From NCBI GenBank assembly GCA_008638375.1, contig CM018051.1:32709740-32773739 (forward strand): a DNA stretch of 64,000 nt, written 5' to 3'. This DNA comes from Nyssa sinensis. Lineage: Eukaryota; Streptophyta; Magnoliopsida; Cornales; Nyssaceae. Position numbers and translations under genes: made by a program. Under the pieces are notes generated by a model. The model was not told the origin of the DNA, ran no database searches, and saw nothing but the letters and a program-made list of their open reading frames with translations. This document shows positions 35,550-47,958 of this stretch, piece by piece (positions within the stretch are counted from its first letter, which is position 1; each line of letters begins with the position of its first letter).

Positions 35550-36269
35550 TTTAGGAGCCTTCTCCTTGAGAGCAATAGCGTGGCACTCCCGGGAGGTTAG
35601 CTGGCACCCTCTGACAGAGTGAACGTTCTGGTTGTGGACGTACTTCAGACACTGATGGAGGGTCGAAGTGACTGCCCCTATCTGGTGCAACCAGGGTCTT
35701 CCGATTATGACATTGTAGGGAGATCTCATGTTTAACACCATGTACTCCGAGATGGTGGTCTTCTGCCCTTCACCCTCTTCTACAGTGGTAGGAAGGTCGA
35801 CTCTCCCCAACGAGGTGCTGAAGTTGCCATCAAAAGCTGCCATCATGACAGTAGTGGGCTTGACATTGTCATGGTCTATCCCCATCTATTTGAGTGGCTC
35901 ATAGAACAGTATGTTGACGGAGCTGCCAGTATCGACCAGGACTCTCCTGATCTCGCAATTGGCGATTTTGAGTGTGATGAGGGCATCACTGTGAGGGCAG
36001 TGTACCCCTACTAGATCTTGCTCAGTGAATTGGATCTCCGGTGCCAGCTTGAACCTCTTTTCTACGTTGGAGATCTGTAATACGTTCGGGGCAGCTCTGG
36101 CCTCCTGAGCATATCTCTTTCTTGCCCTGTTGGACATTCCTGTGATAGGGGAGTCAGCGTGGAGGACGTAGATGACGTGGTTGTTCTACCCCTGAGGCTC
36201 GTTTCGTCCCTCCCTCTGCTCCTGCCTCTGCTCGGGCCTCTGATCTGGCCGTTGTTGAGGCTTGTCTTC
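35550..36269 (-). pseudogene. Tat aspartic protease and gag tail (M)
   Basis: Minus strand. Contains the retropepsin motif VLVDTGSSVNILF (DTG at 35933-35925), a downstream YNVIIGRPWL block corresponding to the second conserved protease region, and a basic linker (RARKRYAQEARAAP). Stops at 36186-36188 and 35886-35888 are TAG where L has CAG. The protease would process the polyprotein. Confidence 0.88.
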
Positions 36270-37904
36270 TTAGGGGTTCTGTCTTCCGTCCTGCTTGACG
36301 AACTCCCGAAGACGCCCCTTCTTTATGAGCTGCTCTATCTCATATCGGAGGGTCCTGCATGTGTTAGTTGTATGTCCATGATCTTTATGGAAATTACAAT
36401 ACTTACTTTGGTCCCGAAGACTGGGATCTCCTTTGATTGGTTTCGGCCACCTCAGGTTCTCCCGATCTCGGATCTGCCGGAGTACCTTGTTCGGTGTGAT
36501 GTTTAAAGGAGTGAAGTTGGTGAACTCCCTTGGTCCGGAGTTGTACACAGCTCTGGGTAATGTTCTCTTCTCTGGGCTCCTGGCCCTCTTTTTGTTGGAG
36601 TCTCTTCTGTGGTCCTCCTTCTTGTGGTCCTCCCTCTTCGGATTGTCCCTTTGGGTCTGATCTTTACCCTTCTGGGATGTGCGGTTGGCTTCTTCCAGGT
36701 TGATGTACTTTCTGGCCCGATCCATTAATGTCGCCATATCGGCTGGAGGGCTCTTAGTCAAGGAGTCTCTGAATCCACCTTGGGCAAGCCCAGCAGTTAG
36801 GGCTGCTACAAGGAATTTTGGGCTGTAGTCAGTGATCTCTGTGAGTTCGGTGTTGAAGCGCGCAATGTAGGCTCTGAGGGATTCCTCCCTAGTCTGTTTG
36901 ACATTTAACAGGAATTCTGGCCCCCTTCTGAGCCTCCTGCTGGTCATAAACCTGTCCAAGAATTGTCTACCGAGCTCGTAGAAGCTGGTAATTGAGTTCG
37001 GAGGGAGGTTGTGGAACCACTTCAGAGCAGTTCCCTTCAAACTGGTGATGAAAGTTCGGCACATGAAAGCATCAGAGGCTCCGTGAAGGGCCATCCTATG
37101 CTGGTAGTCTGAGAGATGATCTCCTAGATCTCCAGACCCATCATACAGGGTGAACTTGGGCACCATGAACTTTCTGGGCCTCTCTTCTGACATGATGGCG
37201 TGAGTGAACGGGGTGGCTAGTCTTCCGAGCAGCCTGGCCAACTCGTCTTGCTCTAGAGGGTTCTGAGGTCCTCTCAAGGCGATTGTTCGGTCCATAGACT
37301 CGGCAATCTCCTCTACCCTCCGCTGGTCTCTGATTCTGACGTCTTGCGAACCCTGCTTGACAGCCTCGGCTTCAGGGTTGTAGGGTTGAGTACGCCCTTC
37401 GGACGGATGAGGGTTCCGAACTAGGGGGATTGGTGCTGCATGATGAGACTCCTGCGGTGCCGGGTGTGCTCCCAAGACCCTTGGAGTTGGGGCTCGAGTA
37501 GTGCTCCGGTAATGGACGTCAGGAACGAAGGCTGATGTTCTCCAGCCTGGAGCTGACGGTTGTGGATCTCTGCCAACGCGGGCAACGCCCGAGGGGTGCC
37601 CAGGCTGGTTAGTTGGAGCCTGCTCATGGAGTTCTTCATTCTCCGTGCCAACAGGAGGTTGCGTTCCCGCAGCGAAGTTGACTGGCGGGTTAGGAGAACC
37701 CACTGCTTGGTTTTGTGTGAGTGTTGCCAGCGTTCTAGTGATGGCCAGCAACTATTCCTGCACCAGTTCATTGTGGCGTTTGATCGATTTGATCTCTTGT
37801 CGCATGGGGTTAACCGTTGGTCCCTTCATATGAGGAACAGGCGGCTGACGTTGAGAGTTTTGCGAATTCTGAGTATTCTGTCGCGGTCGGAGATTTGGTG
37901 CCAT
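36270..37904 (-). pseudogene. Tat gag (M)
   Basis: Starts at ATG 37904 (MAPNLRPRQ). N-terminal half is Q/P-rich and disordered; the retrotrans_gag core follows with GSGDLGDHLSDYQHRM, TSLKGTALKWFHNLPPNSI and LLNVKQTREESLRAYIARFN. A zinc-knuckle-like CNFHKDHGHTTNTC sits near the end. A TAG at 37752-37754 and a TAA at 36270-36272 replace glutamines present in L. Gag builds the particle shell. Confidence 0.92.
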
Positions 37905-37962
37905 GGTTTTCCGGTGAGGAAAGAGATGAGTTTATGAATAGAGCACTTGGAGATTAATCGTT

Positions 37963-37981
37963 CCCACAGACGGCGCCAAAC
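37963..37981 (-). other. Primer binding site region of M
   Basis: On the minus strand, just inside the 5' LTR, GTTTGGCGCCGTCTGTGGG contains TGGCGCCGT, the PBS start typical of Athila/Tat elements and usually attributed to tRNA-Asp. Only about the first nine bases fit that tRNA. Confidence 0.75.
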
Positions 37982-38571
37982 TGATGTTGCACTTTTTGAC
38001 TCGCAATAAGTGTGGGCTCCGTGACCTGTAGAACACTCAGAAAGATGATCAGAGGTCCACCGGATTGGCTCCGGCGGTAGCCGCTCCGATGCTTAAGTAA
38101 GTAAAAGGAATTGAAAGACTGTATTGAAAGCCAAAGAATGAGCATAAAAATAAAGCGTACCTTTAGGGTTTAATTTATAGGCCGTGGCTTTCCTAAGTTG
38201 ATTAGGATTTGGAGCCATGATTGTAGGGATTTGATCATCGGAGATTGCAGTTACCTTGTTGAATATTGCATAGAGATAACCATAGATGGTAGTTCCCTTG
38301 TTGAAGACTGTTTCCTTGTTGCCTGCTCGGCATCCGCTAAGACGGCGACGAGGTCTGGAGTGTTGGTCTGGACCCTGTGATCAGTTCTGAGACCCTTATC
38401 TGGATATATATGCTCTGAAGGCATATGTTTGGTCACTTCCGACCTTTTGTGCTGATCTGGATGCTTGATCTTTTAGTCATTGGCTGAGTGAAAGCCACGT
38501 TGGCCAAGCATGAGCTGGATTATGGTCATACGTGTCAAGTGTTGATTGGCCTATTCTTTTATGGTATATCA
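37982..38571 (-). repeat. 5' LTR of Tat element M
   Basis: TGATGTTGCAC to ATGGTATATCA, 590 bp. A TATA box (CTATAAATTAAACCC in element direction, core near 38179-38174) marks the promoter; the left LTR has the same. Confidence 0.95.
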
Positions 38572-38576
38572 CAAAC

Positions 38577-40600
38577 TTATAGCATCTCCGACCCATCTTG
38601 AAAACATGAAAAAAACACAAATTTAACTCATCTTCTAATTTAAAGATACAAAGATGACCTTCATTTGTGATATTCAAATTTAAAAGTTAAAATAAAAAAT
38701 TTTAAAATGATCATCGAATCACTATTCATCCACTAATCATTTTTATAATAACTCCAAACTAATAATTAATGACTTTTATATTATCTAAATTAATATTTGA
38801 TGTATTTTATTCTTTTATTAGTTTCTTAATGTATTTTTTATCTTTTTGAATGTATTTTATTAGTTTTAATGTGTTTTTATTTATTTTCTAATGTATTTTA
38901 ATTTATAATTTTTTGAATATGTCATGGAGTTTTAATCCAAAAAAAGTGATAAATAATTAAATTTTTTATAAATATATATTAAACATAAATTATATTATTA
39001 AAAGCATGATTTGAAGGATAAATAGTAGCTTAAAAATTGTGATGGTTGAAGTGAAAACATGAGACCCATTACTTACAAATTTGAAAAAAATGACCAAAAG
39101 AAAAAAGAATGTGAACACTGAATAGGAGATCCTTTAACCAAACAAATATGGGGTCCCTTTTTTTTATTTTGTCAATAATAAGTTATGATTTGATCCATAT
39201 CACGTTCTTAGCTACATAGTCTGGTAGAGACAAGAAAGAGAAAGAAATAATGATTGGATATTGGAAAGATGCTTTATCCAAATTCCAATCCACAAGTTTT
39301 AAGATAAGTAATGGAGTGACCCTAACCACCAACCTAAATATATAATATAAAATAGTTTTTGTGCATGAAACTTTTGTTAATATGAGTATAATGTATTATT
39401 TCAATTTTGTTATTTTCATTCAATGTTAGAGCTCTACTCCGAATGTCCGCTTAAACAACATTTTTTTTGAGTTTTTTCACACCACATTTTGGATGGTAGC
39501 TAGTGTGGTGATGTTTTATCAAACGATTAACATATATTATTTGCTATAGAGTTTCATAAATTTAATATTAATTTGAAGGATAAATTATACTTACTTTTTA
39601 CGAAATTTATAATAATTACATTAATTTTTTCATAAAACTTTTAAAATTACACCTACATTTTTCCTATTTGACAAACTACAAATACTTGCTACAGTTAATT
39701 TTTATTTATCAAAATGATAAAACTATCATTTTTTTGTTTTTTTATATATTTTTTTCAATTTTGATTAATGTTTTTTTTCATTTTAAAATAAATATTGATT
39801 AAAACCTTAAATTTATTTTTATATAAAATAAAAGTATCTTATTTACCCTAAAACAATTTATATAAAATAAAAGAATTTGTCAAAACAAAAAGTGACTAGG
39901 GGGAGTTGTAGTTTGCCAATAAAAATAAGGGAGATCAGTGTAACTTTAAAAATCATAAAAAAAAAAAAATCAGTATAGATATTAGAAATCTACTAAAATA
40001 TCAATATAATTTATTCTAATTTTAATGTCATCCAAAACTATTAGAGCATAACATGGTAAATATTTACGTTAAGTATTTAATTTTCATTATGGGAGCCAGT
40101 AATATTGCCACTCTTCTTTTGTTAATTGGCCTCAATTTTTTTTTTTAAAAAAAAATTAAATTATATAAATGCTCTTGATTGGAATGAACAAAATAACTTT
40201 TTGTATGTACGGGTAATTGAGTAAATATATTTTATTTTTAAAAAAAAAACCTCTCCATTAAAAAAAAGAGTGCAAATACCATTTTTCTTTAATTATTTCT
40301 CAATAATAATAATAATAATAATAAAGCCATTAATATTAGTGATGGCTCCTAATTTTTTCATATAATGCAAAAAGAGTGGCTTTAAATCTGTTGAAGTTTC
40401 AATGAACCAAGGCCGATTTTATCCTACAAAAAAGAACAATTATAAAAAAGTCGAAATGGTTGGAGGCTTAAGACAAGAAACATAATGAAGACAATGACTG
40501 GTGCCAGATATCATTGATATTATTAAATAACTTACAACATTATTATAAAATAAAATATATACAAAGAATTTATTACATGCGGATCATGATATTTCCTGTC
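38577..40600. other. AT-rich intergenic DNA
   Basis: No coding region. Very AT-rich with homopolymer runs and an (AAT)n microsatellite at about 40309-40323. The start, TTATAGCATCTCCGACCC, resembles the terminus of some plant MITEs, but no matching opposite end was found. Confidence 0.55.
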
Positions 40601-41496
40601 TTTTATGCTCATTCTAATTCATGCATGTGATATTCACAAACTCTTACATAATTAACATAAATTTAATTTCTCTCTATCGTTAACTGTTATTTCAAAAGAA
40701 AAAAAATTGTGATCTTACAAAATGGTCCTCAATAAATATTATATGGTTAATGTCTTTATTTAGTTTTCTTTTTCTTTCTTTTTTTGTTTTTTTTTTTTTG
40801 TTAATTTAGTTACGACTTGGTTAGTTTATTCTTGAAGGTTTGTAAGCCACATCATCATGGCAAAACCAATTTGGCAAGATCACCTACCGAAGCAGTTTCT
40901 CGAGCACTTGATTATTATCTTCTCCTCCCCATGGTCTTATTAATGATTACCATGCTTCTCTCATGTAATATTCTTTTCTATTTTGGATAGGATCTATGTA
41001 TATTTAGATGGGAAAATCTTGCCCTAAATGGGAGTGAATAGGTCAATTTATAAATTAAAATTTTTCTTAATTTAATAATGATTAAGATTCTTATTTTTAA
41101 TTTAGTAAAGTATAAATAGATCACTTAAGAGTTAAAATTTTTAGAATTGGCTGAGGAAAGTGCTGAAACTTGAGCTTGAAGAGAAATCTTGAAGAAAACC
41201 TAAGTTTTTTAACTTTCTACCTTCCAAAACACATATCTAGCATTGGAATCTCTCAATGCTTCCTTCTAGAAAGTTGTTCCCCACCACAAGGGCTACAATC
41301 CTACCAATTAGTTCAGCTTCAAAGTGAACACAACTCCCTAGGGTTGAGGAAAACCCTTTTAGGTATAATATTTTGCTAAATAAAGTCTAGAGTTAACTTT
41401 ATTAGTGTTTTTATAAGTTGGTTGTTTGACTTACATGTTTACTTGATGTTAGAAAACCACCTAGCATATAGTTGCTTTAAAAACCTAGGGTTGGTA

Positions 41497-41516
41497 TATA
41501 ATACCCCAAAAATTTC

Positions 41517-41553
<37 letters not shown>

Positions 41554-41766
41554 GACAAGAAAAGAAGTATATATAAATATATATTAAAGCATGACAGTCT
41601 CATTCGACTGAAATGAGAAAAGTAGTAGCAAGCATTCTAGAAGCTACTGATGAGAGGAACAATGATAGTGGTTGAGATTTTTCTTCATGTATATTTATTA
41701 GGCTACTGTGAGCAGCATAGCCCTAATATAAAAGTGTAAGTGTGTGCACTGTGCAACAAGAGGGTG

Positions 41767-41807
<41 letters not shown>

Positions 41808-44702
41808 TGTGACAAAAAGAATATAAAATACATAGGTAGAGGCAGCTCCCATACTTCGGCAGAAGAAAAAAAAAAGATAATGGTTGCGTGTGCAGTAAGC
41901 ACTGGCATAGTAACAATTCTAGAAGCATCCACATTGATATATATAGATACGTGTGTAACTGAGCGTGTGACAGCAACCAGTTGAGAGGGAAAGAGAAATA
42001 GCGAGAGAGAGAGAGAGAGAGAGAGAGAGCAGCGGCTGCATTGAGGAGGAAGAAGGATTTCAAGTTTGAGGATCTCATTTGAGGTTAGTACCCCACTCAA
42101 TCTGCTCCTATAATCACATATTTCATGTGTTACGATTTATAACAACTTGAGTAGAGAAAAATTAGAGAAAACCATGGCTATCAAAACTGTTAGGATAGAG
42201 ATTCAGACCGAACTCGATTCTTTTTGAACGAAAAAAAGACGAGGTTGTCCCGAGGATTCCAACACACTTTGAAGCAAAGGAAATGGTCAAGAAATGACCA
42301 TTTTGCAGCTTATTTTTGGCAACCGGTGCATGGCCGAAGAACTTGGTGGGTATGCTGAAAGGTGAGGGATTAAAGCTTAAAAACCATCCTAAACGAGTCC
42401 TTGATGTGTTTAGAAGCAATTTGATACAGAAAACACTAAAAATCGATGTCAGATTTACAAGAAAAATGAAAAAGAAACTTGCGGTTTAGGTGGGAGGCGC
42501 CGGACTTGGCCGGAGAAGATGACAGGAAAAACGAAGAAGAAATGGGTCGTTTTAAGCTAATCGGACCGGAACCAGGTCGGGTCGGGTCAGGACCCGACCG
42601 GACGTAGAAACGGTAGGGCCAGAACTAAGTCGTTTTGAGGCTAAAGGGTTTAAAGTTTTAATTGAGAACCGGCTGTTTGGTTACAACAATAACAACCCAT
42701 TTTGATAGCCATAGCAGGCACAGGGGTATCCTAACCCTGTTCTGTACCTTGACCACCATTTGGCTTTAGGTTACTTAGAAAAAAAAGGGGAGGGGGGGAA
42801 GAAACCAGCGGTCAGTGGGATTCGACCCACTGACGCGCATGAGGTAGAACTCTATGCCAAAGCCTCAGCCCACTGTGCCACCCTACACCTGTTCTAGATA
42901 AACTGAACCAAATATATATATGTATATATATAGATATATATATATATTATTGACATTATTCAATTAAATTAATTAATTTAAATTATTTAAAAATAGGAAA
43001 ATAACCCGATGTCCAAATTAATTAAACAAATAGTGTATTTTGACTATGTCAGACCTTCTGGACCTAATGGTGAGGTCCATTTTGTGAACCGGGGTTCCAA
43101 AAAATTAAGTCCTATAAAACATAAAATTACCATTTTGCCCTTAAGGGTACCCAAAGCCAAATAAGAAGCCGCGAAGGCCTAGATTTATTTTCTTTGTCAT
43201 TCCGGACTCAACGGTGGAGTCCGTTTAACCAAATAAAAAACTCTGAAGGTCGATGTAATAAATTTAGCAACCTTAAGAGTATAATTAAATAATACCAAGA
43301 GAGTTAAAATAAATCACGAATGTTAACATCGACCTTAAATAATTGAGATGAGTTAATAACAATTAAGTTTATGATTTATAGGAACCTCTAAGGGGAAGGA
43401 GAATGAGATTTAAATTAATAGAACTGTTGAAAGTAATTTTTGAGGTAAGTAATTCCGGTGCTTTCATATGGGTTATTCCCAGCCAGTCACATTTATTCTC
43501 ATATGCTGCCAAATTTGTACTCTATTACTACCTACTGAACTTGATTTCTTCCTTTTGAAGCCAATCGACTTGTGATTATTGGTTATGCCCGTACGTTGGA
43601 TTTGAATTGCTTGCTTACATCATCGTGAACTTGATCGCTGATAATTGAGCATCGTTATGCCTTCATGTATGCCATGTCATGATCTTGTGATGTATTATTA
43701 TGATGGAAATCTTATACACATGATTATGTATCCCATGTGATATTTTGTTGATCATGACATTTTGTATGTGCTCGGGGTTGTGCTCAGTCACAACGGCCCA
43801 CTTACTCACAGATGGCGTTTAGGACCTTTGGGGTCATTTGTGTCCTTTGGGACTTGTGATGAAAGAGCTCTTACGCTTTTCAATTAGCCCAAGAAAGGGG
43901 TGAAGCTGAATGTGCGTTTTGGGGCTATGTCAGGCCCTATTTTTTTACGCATCTGTTTTGTTCGAACTCAATATCTGATATTTCTGGTATTCATTAGATG
44001 ATTATATTTTAAATCTTGTGAATGATCATATTATTGCAAACATGTTACACTTTGATTGGCTAAAGTTTTGTTTGTGGAAGTGATCCATCAAGATAGGCTA
44101 GATCCCATTTTGATTGATTTGTTATCATCTTCTTGTATCTTATGTTGGGATAAGCCTTTTAGACCCTCGGGTCATTGTTGTACATCTTGGTGACTAGCTA
44201 TGTATATACTTGTTGCTCATTTAGCTATTGGCTATCTGTTTTCTCTTTATTCTATCATTTCCTTGGACTAACCTTAACCCATGTTAAAGCTAGAAAATTA
44301 CTTATTGGGCTTTGTTAGCTCACCCCTCCCTTATTTTTTCAAGACAACAGGAAATAGGAGAACCCTCAGGCGCTCCGAAGGTTTAGACGCTTGCTGGCCA
44401 CTGGTAGCTCTCTTTGGCAAGTTTTTGTATTAAATTAAATACTGGAAGGTCTTAATATATCCCATGTCACCACGGTCCTGTCAGTTGTGCTTTTTAGAGG
44501 ATCTATACTTATAAACACTTATGTTCTTTTGGCATATATTAAATGATGACCTGACTATGCTACCAGTTTTAACTGATGTCTATAAAATATTTTGTTAAAA
44601 CTTTACTTAGTATTTTAGATCCTTTTGGCGGGGAACGGCCCGCGGGCCGCAAACCCGGTCACGGACCCCTAATCCGCATAGGGTGGGTTTTCGATCGTGA
44701 CA
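41497..44702 (+). mobile_element. LTR-like element G, nested in C2
   Basis: Perfect TSD TGGTA (41492-41496 and 44703-44707); removing it rejoins C2 as in C1. Ends TATAATACCCC (probably from TGTAATACCCC) and CGATCGTGACA. 3206 bp, no protein domain. It carries (TA)n at 41518-41550 and 41767-41788 with (CA)n following, (GA)n at 42003-42030, a tRNA-like module (42814-42880, minus) and ACTCAAYGGTGRRGTCC boxes near 43060 and 43203. Confidence 0.9.
42814..42880 (-). other. tRNA-like module in G
   Basis: Minus strand A-box-like TGGCACAGTGGGCTGAGG (42880-42863) and B-box-like GTGGGTCGAATCCCACT (42830-42814), whose ends form a T-arm stem GTGGG/CCCAC. The A-box TGGCNNAGTGG is canonical. No clear acceptor stem. 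Confidence 0.55.
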
Positions 44703-45662
44703 TGGTACTTTGCGTACTTGTGTATTCTTTGAGAATTTAGTAAAGTTGTAAATATGTAATATGAATATATGTATAATTGATTGTATTATAGCTTATATTC
44801 ATATAGACAAAGTCTTGTAGTTTAAAAGCTATGATTTGTTTAATATTTGATGCATAATTTAAGGCACACCCCATGTATTTGATAAAATACCTCATTGAAA
44901 TTACATAGTAAATTAAGGCATATTGGCATATTGTGAATCTTTGAAAACATGGTGTGTGTTGACCACTTTGGTGTTATGCATTATGAGAGTATAGATCATG
45001 TGGTAAAAAATCCAAAATTTGGCTAAATGAGTGGTGTTTGCATTCTAACGGGAGTGGACTGTGAAACGAGACATGTGTTGGGCATAGAGTTGCATGTGTG
45101 TGTCATGTATATTGCCATTGCATTGCATTAGTGGATTGGAAGGTTTATAACTCACAAATGTTCACTTTGCACATGTCATGACTTACCCTTATTCTTTATT
45201 CAGCATTATGTCAGACAAACTGCTGCGCTTACCTTACATAGGATTACATTTTTCAGATGAGACTCCCGACACCTGAGACTTGAAAAAGTCTTGAAGCATG
45301 GAGGGGAAAGTGGATTTTGAAGTGTATTTGGCCTAAGGGCTATATTTTGTATGTAGGGGCATAAGCCCTAAGAAGTTATTTCATGTTTAAACTTTAGATC
45401 TTATATAAGTTATAAACTTGATTTTATGTTGGATTATATAGAATTTTGTATTGAATATGAATGAGGAACATGGAGCTCCATGTAGTTACTTGTTTTTTGA
45501 AATATGATTATGGATATTGAAAATATAAAAATTGTAAAAATAAATGTTCTATTAGATGTTGTTGTTGGGTTGACAAGGATGAGGAGGAGGAATGAGATGA
45601 GGAAAAGGGTTAATAAACAAAGGATATTATTGTGAAATTTTTCAAAAATAGCTACTAGGTTG

Positions 45663-46202
45663 TAGGGGTGTTAATTCGTGTTATCATGTCGTGCTCAGGT
45701 CGTGTCAAGGCATACATATTCAAAAGTATGTGTGAACCCAAACCCGACACTATTAACTAATCATGTCAAGTTTCAAAACCCAAACCCAAACCCAAACCCA
45801 ACCCATTTATTAAACAGGTTACACATGTTGACACACTTAACTCGTTTATTTTTATTTTTTAAATAAAAAAATTTACCTATTTTTTAATATGTATAGATAA
45901 TTTTCAAGTTTAGTAACATTGGATACAGGCCAAAGCAAAGTAGAAACCTCTTTTATAAATAAAAAATCTCAAAACCTTGATAAATATTTGATGTGAAATG
46001 AATTATCTTAACCCATAATATATTTTATAATTAAACGTGTTAAGTTGTGTTAAACGGGTTGACACTAGTAAAACCCAAACCCGACCTGTTTATTAATCGT
46101 GTTATACGTGTCAACCCGTTTATGACCCAAACCCATTTATATTAAACCCAAACCTATTAACTTCGAGTCGTGTTCGAGTCGTGTTAAAAATTGACACCTC
46201 TA
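45663..46202. mobile_element. hAT-type MITE, 540 bp
   Basis: Terminal inverted repeats TAGGGGTGTTAATTCGTGTT and, in reverse complement of the right end, TAGAGGTGTCAATTTTTAAC. Perfect 8-bp TSD CTAGGTTG (45655-45662 and 46203-46210). No transposase. Inside, repeated ACCCAAACCCGACC phrases and AAACCC hexamers (45775-45803) are typical of this common plant MITE group. It sits in C2. Confidence 0.93.
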
Positions 46203-46530
46203 CTAGGTTGAGTGGAGTGGAAAAACATGCCTAGATTTTCTAAGTAAGGAATCAAATGAATTAAGAGGAAAAAGAAAGGTAAAGAAATGAAAATAGGGGC
46301 AAATTAGTCCAAAATTACTTAAGGTCAAAAAATAAGGAAAAAATGGTAAAATGGTCATTTTACATGTTATAAGGTCCCACACCAAGTTCAGTGATGAAAT
46401 AAATTGAAATGGGTACAAAATGTCAAAAAATCAGATTTTAGGCCAAGGCCTAGCAAACCAGCACAGGCAGCCCATGCCCTAGCCGCTTGGCCTCCCTTCC
46501 GCATGCGCACCTGAGTGCCTGCGCGCCTGG

Positions 46531-47040
46531 TGTCACGACCCCCGAAACCCGCCCCTAGTGGATCAAGGGAATCGTGATCGACCCGCCTCCTTTGTCCTGT
46601 GGGCCGTTGGGCCGGCTTAAAGTGAGAAGCGGCGCCGAACAGTTGTGCAACAGGGCCAAGACTAGCAATTGCAGAAGCGTGAAAAACTTTTTCTTTTCTC
46701 ATGCCCGATCGGTACCATCATTTCTTCTTCTTCTTCTTTGGAGCGGTAAACAAAATATTATACATTAAGAGCATACTAAAAATTTAAGTTATATATATTA
46801 CATATTAGTTGCCTCTAGGGGCTTAAGTACACAAGTGTCCAAATTCACTACAACAAAATTAACCAACTATGGGCCCTGCCAATCACCAATCCTCAAATTG
46901 GGCAAGGCTCCCATCCATCATCATCACCTGAAAAGTGTTAGAGTAATGGGATGAGCTTCAACAAGCCTAGTGAGTAAATCCAGTACCTTGTCATGGGTTT
47001 TCAACTGGTAATGGGTTAGTTATAAGAAAAAGTTCGTATA
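46531..47040 (-). mobile_element. LTR-like element H, partial
   Basis: Starts TGTCACGACCCCCGAAACCC within C2. The following 500 bp match the start of E: GCGTGAAAAACTTTTTC, TTGGGCAAGGCTCCCAT, and the acceptor-like box CTGAAAAGTGTTAGAG at 46928. After about 47040 the sequence is that of K. The right end and TSD (left candidate CCTGG) were not found, so H is truncated or its rest lies beyond later insertions. Confidence 0.65.
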
Positions 47041-47055
47041 AACATACACTACAAT

Positions 47056-47958
47056 GAGGACTAGTCGACTAATTTGTCCAGAGGGTTTGAGGTTCATTTG
47101 ATTAAGAATAATCAGTCGACTAGTTTTGAGTATCAGTCAACTGGTTTTATTTGTACATTGTTTTTGCCTTTGAGAAGTGGTCGATTGATATTGCTTTTAG
47201 GTTAACTGATTTCGACAGTGTGCTCAGGCAATTCATGAATTGGTCGTCTAGTCGACTAGTTCAAATGATTTTATTTGTACACTAATTTTGCCTTTAAAGA
47301 TACTTGACTGAATCTCCTTAGAGGTTAACTGATTTGGATAATGAGTTTTTAGGCTATTTTATAAAACATCACTCAATCAACTAGTTCTTAGGATCAGTCT
47401 ACTAGTTTAATCAGTGTAACAAATAAGCTTTAAGAATCAGTCGACTAGTTTTAAGAATTAGTTGACTTATTTAGATAGTGAGAGTCTTCTAACTTATTTT
47501 TCTTAGTGTACTTTTACCAAAACCTTTTGATATTTCAAAACTTAACTTATGAAAATGTTTTGTTTTGAAAAATCATTTGAGGTTAGTTCTTAGATGATCA
47601 TTTTAAATAAAGAGAGCTTACAACCAATGATCAATCTAATCCTGACGTCACTCAAAATCCCAAAACCCAAAATAAGAAAAAATAAAAGTCTTCACATGAA
47701 TCCTCGGGCTCGAGTGTGTCCACCTTGCTTGAATCATCATGAGAGCATTCCTCTTGTTTTGATCTTTTCTTTGGAGCATACTCTTAAGTGAAATCTTTTA
47801 GCTTTATGGACTTTTGTCATTTTCTTGGTCAACAATCTTTTTTGACCTAAATTACCTATTTGTACTGTCACTTGGATAAAACATTAGTCCATCCGATAAT
47901 GTTTTGTGATCATCAAAATTATTGAGATGTCCTTGGTTGAAAACCATTAGGGCCAACA
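47056..47958 (-). repeat. Probable 3' LTR of K
   Basis: Right boundary 47958 is well marked by TG start and adjacent purine tract. The left boundary is a guess near the join with H. It contains many copies of the palindromic phrase TAGTCGACTAGTT or close variants (47064-47450). Confidence 0.5.

Larger units (their letters stand above)
23406..38571 (-). mobile_element. Ty3/gypsy Tat-lineage retrotransposon M
   Basis: Two full 590-bp LTRs, perfect TSD CAAAC (23401-23405 and 38572-38576) and a Tat/Athila-type PBS. Minus-strand order is gag, protease, RT, RNase H, second RNase H, integrase, then a tandem array and an antisense gene before the 3' LTR. This order, the second RNase H and the antisense gene place it in the Tat lineage. 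LTRs differ at about 23 of 590 sites by hand count (near 4%), mostly transitions. Without nested element A it is 11.9 kb. Many nonsense changes make it defective. Confidence 0.96.
41100..46530 (+). mobile_element. LTR-like element C2, interrupted; outer edges not defined
   Basis: Relative of C1. It has TATAAATAG at 41111, a donor-like TTTTAG|GTATAA at 41362/41363, CCTAGGGTTGGTA at the G insertion site (C1: CCTAGAGTTGGTA), the GTGGTAAAAAATCC block at 44999, acceptor-like TTTTTCAG ending 45256, and hairpin 45276-45291. It is split by G and the hAT MITE, and H begins at 46531 within its GC-rich part. The left edge, expected around 40.6 kb by comparison with C1, was not found. Confidence 0.75.

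Noticed and set aside
38577..39100. MITE beginning TTATAGCATCTCCGACCC
   Set aside because: Only one terminus resembles a known type; no inverted partner or TSD was found.
45775..45803. Interstitial telomere-like repeat
   Set aside because: The unit is AAACCC, not the plant telomere CCCTAAA, and it is part of the hAT MITE.
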